Positions 60,858 to 64,000 of a stretch of 64,000 nt of DNA are shown here, one piece after another. Numbering within the stretch: the first letter of the stretch is position 1; each line of letters opens with the position of its first letter. A program made the translations under genes and the position numbers. The notes below the pieces were generated by a model. It ran no database searches. It saw only the letters and a program-made list of their open reading frames with translations, and was not told where the DNA came from. The stretch is from Paenibacillus sp. SY21-1 (GTDB lineage: Bacteria; Bacillota; Bacilli; Paenibacillales; Paenibacillaceae): positions 186,001 through 250,000 of the forward strand of contig NZ_STGF01000002.1 of NCBI RefSeq assembly GCF_005222705.1, in the 5' to 3' direction.

Positions 60858-63800
60858 CTAGCCGGCCAATCGGGCGGCCACAAACGACAGATCCGCAATA
60901 TCAATGAGGCTGTCGCCGTTCATGTCCGCGATTTTGGCTGCAGACCAATCGCTGCTTGCGGCATGTTTGCCGTAATAATAAGCAACCATCGCAAGATCGC
61001 CCACATTGACGCTTCCGTCATCATTGAGATCCGCAGACGCTTCCGCAACAACAGCAGCCTTGAATGTAGCAACGGCGCTATTCAACGCAGTAACGGCGTC
61101 GTCCACCTGCATCTGTGTTGCGCTTCCGTTGTTTCTTACCGCTGTTGCCGCTTCACGGGCCGCTTTCAGCGCCTCTTTGGCTGCCAATGGATATTGTCCC
61201 GGCAGCGTGCCGACGACAGCCGCATCATGAATGGATTCGGCATGGACAATAGCCTCGTTCAATGCGGATTTGTCGACGATCACGTCCATGCTGCCTACCG
61301 AAATGCTCTTGCTGCTTGGCGTCGCGGATATTACGCTTCCTTCAGGCGCAATGCCCAGCTCCGCTTTGGCAACGGCAATGGTGCCGGTCGTATTCTGAAC
61401 GCCGCTCTTCACCTTGAAGACCGCATGCAAAATCGGCGTGCTTGATCCGCGCACTCCGCCAATAGAAGCGCTCAGCAGTCTTACTTTCCCTTCAGCGCTA
61501 CGCTCCTCCGCGACAATCTGGATGCTGTCGTCCGCTCCTGCCGCGCTCACGTATTCAAATACGCCGCTGTCATACGCAAGCGTAATATCTTGCGCATATA
61601 CGCTTTGCTCCGCATCGGTTAAGCTTACTTCTGCCGTAAAGAGGCTGCCGGGCTTTACTTGATGCTCTGCCGAGAGCACGGCAGCAGGTACGAGAGGCTC
61701 GGCAGGCGGCCATACCGGGTCCGTTGTGGCGCTGCTTGTCGTGACATAGATCCGGTCGATGATCGTGCCGTCTTCCCTTCCCCAGAAATTGAGTTCATGC
61801 ATGCCCGCCGCAACCTCCAGGCTCCCAAGGCGATTCCATCTCCACGTATTGTTGTTGACAATGCTCGTCTGCGTAAATTTGTAGGCATGATCCAATCCGA
61901 CGTGCACGGAGTCCGCATTCGCGCCATTGGCTCTGATCAATGCCCAAACGTAGTAACGGCCTGCATTCGAGAAATTAACGACGTACCCCAGCTTGGGGGA
62001 CGCTGCCAGTGTTGCCGGATCGGTCGCCGTCACTTGATAGCCGTTGTCAGGCGAGAATTGCATCGCTTTGGTTGTTTGCCCCTCGACCAGAGACCAAGTA
62101 TGACCATTGGCGTTGGCATCACTCACATAGGCATGGGCCGTATTGGCCGCCGCTTCCTCCGCCTCGATCGCAACGACCCCATTGCGCTCCACGAACGGAT
62201 TCGAGACGGGCACAGCATGGACCGTTATCGGCAAATATGCGGTTGCGGCATCGCCCATCGTCCCCTTAAAGCTGAAGGAGACCTCTGTCGAGCCCGCCGC
62301 CTTCGCCGTAATCGTCCCGTTCTCCACGACTGCGACTTCGGGCTTCGGATTGACGTAGGAGGCTGTTCGGGTGACATCCTCCTTGCGTCCGTCATAATAT
62401 TCGGCCGTTAGCTTGAACGCTGCCGTCCTTCCGGCGTTCAATGAAACCGGTCCTGTATGAACAGTCAGGCTTTTTACCGCTTGTTCGTAATAAAGATCTT
62501 TCACTTCGATATAAAGAACATCTATCCAGCCGCAATAATTCACGAAAATGCTCGTGGAGCCGTAGTTGGTTCCGGTGACGATCCCCCCGGCCACTCTTGC
62601 AATAGAGCTGTAAGCCGGCGTCGCCAGCGCTTCGTCTGTCATGTCTTCGCTTGTTCCGTCGGCATAAATGGCTGTAACTGTCATGGCCGCTGAATTTGCC
62701 CCGGCAACCTTATCGATTTTATGCTTATTGATTGACGCCTGAATCGCAACAAGCTCATGTTTGTCGCTCTTCTCCCTATACTGCCAATGATCCAGCTTAA
62801 AAAGATTGCCTGCGGATGAGCCTTTAAATACCATATACACATGATGCACGCCGGTAGCGCCGGTAATCGCTGTTGTTTTGTCTCTCCAGTTATCGTCGCC
62901 GCCCGTATTCGAGACGGGAAGCGTACCAATCAACGGCCCGTTCACGCTGTCCAGCCGCAGCTCGATTGTCCCGCCGCTGGAACCGCTTGCAACGCTTGCC
63001 GTGAAGACGCCTGCTCCCGTGCTGCCGAAATCGACTCCGTTAACCTTGATATAATCGCCGTCATCGATCGCATAGACATTCATACCGCCATCGCGGCATG
63101 CACCGCAGACTTCCGTTTCAACTCCGGATGACCAGGCGATCGTCTCCGCTTCATTCCTGACATACGGATTGAGCGAGGCAATCTGCGGCGCTCCTGCCGC
63201 CGTCATTTGGATTGTCGGAATACTGCCGTCGGCTTTGTAGTCAAATTTCTCAATCGCAACCGATCGCGCATAGCCGCCGCCTCCCGGCAAGCTGCCGTTG
63301 TGATAAACAAAATAGGAATTCCCTTTGTACTCCACGACCCCGGGATGGTTCGTAAAGCTTGAGCCTTGGGTAGGCATGATGATTCCTCTGTAAGTCCAAG
63401 GACCGGTCGGACTGTCGCTTGTCGAATAAGCAATATATTCCGGTATGCCGCCTGCCGCATAGACCATGTAATAGAGTCCGTCGCGCTTGTACAGCCATGC
63501 GCCTTCCGTATACAAGGAATTCCCGTTCGGGCCAAAGCCTTGCGTCAAATCCACCTGCTCAATTTTACCTGAATAAGAAATCATGTCTTCATTCAATTTT
63601 ACATACCAAAGACTGGCATTCCCCCAATAGAGATAGGCCTGACCATCGTCGTCGATAAATACCGTCGGGTCGATGGCGCGCGCGCCGTTATTGGCGACGA
63701 GAGGTTTTCCCAGCGCATCCGTAAAGGGGCCTGTCGGACTGTCGGATACTGCGACGCCGACTGCATAACCGCCGCTCTTCTGACTTACCGTCACGTAGTA

Positions 63801-64000
63801 ATAGAACTTGCCGTCGCGATGAATGACCTGAGCGGCCCACGCATCCGACTTCGCCCAGCTGAATGCCGTGAGATCAAGCGGCGAACCGTGGTCCGTCCAA
63901 TTCGCCATATCCGTTGTAGAATATACTCTCCATTCCTTCATGGTAAAAAAAGTCGAGTTGTCTTCGTCATGCCCGGTATACAAGTACAGCGTGTCATCAT
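60858..64000 (-). CDS. Secreted GH43 enzyme with CBM6, cohesin and dockerin (third copy, 5' end missing)
   Basis: The frame is open to the right edge of the window; a TTG at 63983 is merely an internal codon. About 1046 residues are visible, lacking the signal peptide and the catalytic base region. Numbered from that TTG, the GH43 domain shows D105 (RAIDPTVF) and E160 (LYTEGAW). Then come CBM6 (about 273-405) with an unusual Cys pair (VCGAC), two Ig-like domains, a CBM-like sandwich with an extra insertion (VERNGVVAIEAEEAAAN), cohesin, FIVAR-like helices and a C-terminal dockerin (loops DLNDDGSVNVGD and DMNGDSLIDIAD). Its GH43 domain is closest to the second copy. It is the first visible gene of the array. 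Confidence 0.92.
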   Translation of the reverse strand, partial: DDTLYLYTGHDEDNSTFFTMKEWRVYSTTDMANWTDHGSPLDLTAFSWAKSDAWAAQVIHRDGKFYYYVTVSQKSGGYAVGVAVSDSPTGPFTDALGKPLVANNGARAIDPTVFIDDDGQAYLYWGNASLWYVKLNEDMISYSGKIEQVDLTQGFGPNGNSLYTEGAWLYKRDGLYYMVYAAGGIPEYIAYSTSDSPTGPWTYRGIIMPTQGSSFTNHPGVVEYKGNSYFVYHNGSLPGGGGYARSVAIEKFDYKADGSIPTIQMTAAGAPQIASLNPYVRNEAETIAWSSGVETEVCGACRDGGMNVYAIDDGDYIKVNGVDFGSTGAGVFTASVASGSSGGTIELRLDSVNGPLIGTLPVSNTGGDDNWRDKTTAITGATGVHHVYMVFKGSSAGNLFKLDHWQYREKSDKHELVAIQASINKHKIDKVAGANSAAMTVTAIYADGTSEDMTDEALATPAYSSIARVAGGIVTGTNYGSTSIFVNYCGWIDVLYIEVKDLYYEQAVKSLTVHTGPVSLNAGRTAAFKLTAEYYDGRKEDVTRTASYVNPKPEVAVVENGTITAKAAGSTEVSFSFKGTMGDAATAYLPITVHAVPVSNPFVERNGVVAIEAEEAAANTAHAYVSDANANGHTWSLVEGQTTKAMQFSPDNGYQVTATDPATLAASPKLGYVVNFSNAGRYYVWALIRANGANADSVHVGLDHAYKFTQTSIVNNNTWRWNRLGSLEVAAGMHELNFWGREDGTIIDRIYVTTSSATTDPVWPPAEPLVPAAVLSAEHQVKPGSLFTAEVSLTDAEQSVYAQDITLAYDSGVFEYVSAAGADDSIQIVAEERSAEGKVRLLSASIGGVRGSSTPILHAVFKVKSGVQNTTGTIAVAKAELGIAPEGSVISATPSSKSISVGSMDVIVDKSALNEAIVHAESIHDAAVVGTLPGQYPLAAKEALKAAREAATAVRNNGSATQMQVDDAVTALNSAVATFKAAVVAEASADLNDDGSVNVGDLAMVAYYYGKHAASSDWSAAKIADMNGDSLIDIADLSFVAARLAG

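Noticed and set aside
60761..60904. Extended N-terminus of the second GH43 enzyme
   Set aside because: It would overlap the upstream dockerin end and place 48 residues before an excellent signal peptide with its own ribosome site.
60858..63983. Start codon at 63983 for the third GH43 gene
   Set aside because: It is a TTG inside the catalytic domain. The frame stays open to the window edge and the paralogs have about 50 more residues before this point.

Overview
The window looks like a chromosomal segment of a Paenibacillus or close relative (Bacillota). The evidence is the B. subtilis-like GH30/GH43 xylan enzymes, three-repeat S-layer homology (SLH) anchors, several YesM/YesN-type two-component pairs, Lpl/YtcP-type sugar transporters, consensus Gram-positive Shine-Dalgarno sites and CcpA-type cre boxes. 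I see no rRNA, tRNA, CRISPR array, phage or transposase gene. Most of the window is devoted to sensing, breaking down and importing plant cell-wall polysaccharide, mainly arabinoxylan and pectin.

Layout. 1-4.1 kb: the 5' end of a Fur-controlled lipoprotein, a DHDPS-family lyase, a cytoplasmic GH43 enzyme, an orphan MacB-type ATPase and a decayed AraC regulator. 4.1-12.6 kb: an oligosaccharide ABC importer (lipoprotein plus two permeases) with its own YesMN pair, and a divergent GH8 exo-oligoxylanase of the Rex type. 12.8-23.3 kb: a YtfQRT-YjfF-like pentose/furanose importer with two binding proteins, divergent from a sensor kinase, response regulator and sugar-binding lipoprotein resembling AraPST. 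23.4-29.2 kb: a 1939-residue SLH-anchored PL9 pectate lyase. 29.7-30.2 kb: an unexplained array of eleven 51-bp repeats.

30.5-39.2 kb: a hypothetical gene, then a tightly overlapping seven-gene operon (KAS III, ATP-grasp, epimerase/reductase, metallo-beta-lactamase-fold hydrolase, PaaK-like adenylating enzyme, GNAT-like protein, SDR) that looks like an undescribed small-molecule pathway. 39.3-45.4 kb: a GntR-controlled ABC exporter with a clear palindromic operator, a LysR/MFS pair, a YitT protein and a DoxX-like protein.

45.5-64 kb: an extracellular xylan-degrading locus, all on the minus strand. From upstream it holds three giant GH43 enzymes, a small cohesin-SLH surface protein, and a 2179-residue GH30-GH43-SLH protein whose GH30 barrel carries an inserted CBM6. 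Each of the three GH43 enzymes ends in a cohesin, a FIVAR-like helical module and a type I-like dockerin. Together with the cohesin-SLH anchor this suggests a small self-assembling, cell-surface, cellulosome-like system for arabinoxylan. It is the most interesting content of the window. Assembly itself is inference from module content.

Regulation: matches to the CcpA cre consensus sit on the GH8 and PL9 promoters and in the ytf/sensor divergent region. The two importer promoters share a cre-half/-10 composite. The loci therefore probably combine induction by YesMN/AraPST-like systems with carbon catabolite repression.
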